Below, piece after piece: positions 62,737-64,000 of a DNA stretch of 64,000 nt; within the stretch, counting starts at the first letter, position 1, and each line of letters begins with the position of its first letter. Source of the stretch: Dinoroseobacter sp042096155 (GTDB taxonomy: Bacteria > Pseudomonadota > Alphaproteobacteria > Rhodobacterales > Rhodobacteraceae); NCBI GenBank assembly GCA_042096155.1, contig JBELMC010000003.1, forward strand, positions 1-64,000, given 5' to 3'. The translations under genes and the position numbers were made by a program. The notes under the pieces were generated by a model, which saw nothing but the letters and a program-made list of their open reading frames with translations, was not told the origin of the DNA and did not search any database.

Positions 62737-64000
62737 ATGTCTTTCAAAAACGTCTCCATAAGTAAGAAACTTCTGCTAAGTTTTTTAGTGATGGTTTTTA
62801 TTTCTCTGGTCATGTCAGTTGTTTCATGGCGAAGCCTAGAAGAAATTCAGCGACAAGTTAAATACACCAATCATGAGTATAAAGTGATTTCCGAAGCGGA
62901 TCACATTTTATCCGCTGTGATTGATCAAGAGACGGGCGTTCGGGGCTATCTAATTAGTGGTACCGAAAATTTCCTTGAACCTTACTACGCGGGTCAGAAA
63001 ATATTTCAAGAAGAGCTGGCTAAGCTTAAGATTGATATGGTAGATAATCCTGCGCAGCTTGCGCGACTAACAGCCATTCAAGCGGCGGAAAAGGAGTGGC
63101 GGGAGACAGTAGCTGAACGTGAAATCGAGCTGATGTCTGTATTTTCAACACGTGAAGCAGCAAGGCAAATGGAGGCCTCGGGTATTGGTAAAACTATGCT
63201 GGATGAAATCCGCCGTCAGGTAGCTGCTTTTATCGCCGCTGAACGTGCGGTGCTGGCGTCACGATCGGAAGCAAAAGATACGGCAGCATCATTTTCTCGA
63301 ACGATTATTATAGCTGGAACTGCAATTATGGTATTGGCGGCAATCCTTATTGGTTGGGTTTTGACATATAGTATTGGTACTGGTTTGGCTCGCGCCTCGG
63401 ATGTGGTGCGCGAAGTTGCACGAGGCAATCTGGATGTGGATGCGAGGGCCGATAGTACTGATGAGATTGGCTCATTGTTGAATGAAATGGACGTTATGGT
63501 GACGGATCTGAAGAGCATGAGCCAGGCCGCCGAGAATATTGCCAACGGTGATCTTACTTTGGACATCAAACCTCGTTCCGATATTGATCGGCTTGGCGTG
63601 GCCTTGCGCAATATGACCCAAAAGCTACGCGGCGTGATCTCTGGCGCCACGATTGGTGCGCAAAATGTTGCTGACAATTCAACAAGTATGACGGCGACGT
63701 CTTCACAGCTCAGCCAAGGAGCTCAAGAACAGGCGGCTTCTACAGAAGAGACTTCTGCGTCGATCGAACAAATGGCAGCTAACATCAAGCAGAACGCTGA
63801 AAACACCTCGCAAACCGAAAGTATCGCACGAAAGGCCGCACAAGACGCGGAGACAAGCGGCTCGGCGGTTGGTGATGCCGTAAAGGCCATGGAAACAATC
63901 GCAGAAAAAATTATGGTCGTCCAAGAAATTGCACGGCAGACTGACTTATTGGCCTTAAACGCGGCAGTAGAGGCAGCGCGGGCCGGTGAACATGGTCGTG
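62737..64000 (+). CDS. Methyl-accepting chemotaxis protein, 3' end outside window
   Basis: An MCP truncated at the window end after 421 complete codons. It has a first span (about residues 9-30), a periplasmic CHASE3 domain (about 45-180; SAVIDQETGVRGYLISGTENFLEPY), a second span (about 189-212), a HAMP domain (about 213-265; VVREVARGNLDVDARADSTDEIGSL) and the start of the cytoplasmic signalling hairpin (about 320 on), ending in AARAGEHGR just at the conserved tip region. AAAGGA precedes the ATG. Its first half is AT-rich like cheW; the signalling half is GC-richer. Confidence 0.93.
   Translation, partial: MSFKNVSISKKLLLSFLVMVFISLVMSVVSWRSLEEIQRQVKYTNHEYKVISEADHILSAVIDQETGVRGYLISGTENFLEPYYAGQKIFQEELAKLKIDMVDNPAQLARLTAIQAAEKEWRETVAEREIELMSVFSTREAARQMEASGIGKTMLDEIRRQVAAFIAAERAVLASRSEAKDTAASFSRTIIIAGTAIMVLAAILIGWVLTYSIGTGLARASDVVREVARGNLDVDARADSTDEIGSLLNEMDVMVTDLKSMSQAAENIANGDLTLDIKPRSDIDRLGVALRNMTQKLRGVISGATIGAQNVADNSTSMTATSSQLSQGAQEQAASTEETSASIEQMAANIKQNAENTSQTESIARKAAQDAETSGSAVGDAVKAMETIAEKIMVVQEIARQTDLLALNAAVEAARAGEHGR

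Overview
The window reads as chromosome of a marine alphaproteobacterium of the Rhodobacteraceae (Roseobacter group). The evidence is gene content and order: P-II plus glutamine synthetase, a yajC-secD-secF operon running into a Mth938-like gene and ccmABCDG, adenylosuccinate lyase followed by a small TPR protein, DUF6314, DUF2336, DUF1223, GapR (DUF2312), monomeric isocitrate dehydrogenase and an aerobic benzoyl-CoA (box) cluster. The genus cannot be resolved by eye. Two runs of exactly 100 N (4011-4110 and 28023-28122) are assembly gaps. I saw no tRNA, rRNA or CRISPR array.

1-25.6 kb is mostly core genome: nnrDE, glnB-glnA, bioY, purB, a DMT exporter, aconitase, the cytochrome c maturation operon (ccmABCDG), a TauE/SafE permease, secFD-yajC, a pentapeptide-repeat membrane protein, serS and an exonuclease III. 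25.9-32.3 kb is an accessory block: a winged-helix/BTAD/TPR regulator, then four genes on the same strand encoding a PAP2/vanadium-haloperoxidase-like protein with a (GATN)n tail, a papain-like cysteine protease, an animal-type haem peroxidase and a 69-residue two-helix membrane protein. I recognise no described pathway with this set.

32.5-43.7 kb is a catabolic region centred on a FadR-type GntR repressor. To its left a minus-strand operon encodes a metallo-beta-lactamase-fold hydrolase, a HAD phosphatase, a class II aldolase and an FGGY kinase. To its right a plus-strand operon encodes a carbohydrate ABC transporter, a Tm-1-like protein and a second class II aldolase. Palindromes of the form TTGTATACAA lie in both control regions, and a close copy lies upstream of icd. 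The right-hand operon ends at a decayed IS6-family transposase.

44.3-56.9 kb holds icd, gapR with a divergent small membrane protein, a sulfotransferase-like protein, an acyl-CoA ligase, a hotdog thioesterase, a decayed crotonase-like gene, and a compact operon boxC-boxB-flavodoxin-boxR. TGCA-type palindromes precede boxC, and a related one lies in the interval beyond boxR. The thioesterase side of this region has lost coding capacity.

57-64 kb differs in base composition, being visibly AT-rich, and starts with two decayed pieces of an IS481-family transposase that bracket a membrane/coiled-coil gene of unknown function. A chemotaxis operon follows: a STAS-domain protein, CheY, CheA, CheW and a CHASE3-HAMP methyl-accepting protein cut by the window end. 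The STAS protein carries, in one uninterrupted frame, the N-terminal (DUF4096) domain of an IS5-type transposase. This apparent domestication of a transposase domain inside a signalling operon is the most unusual thing I found.
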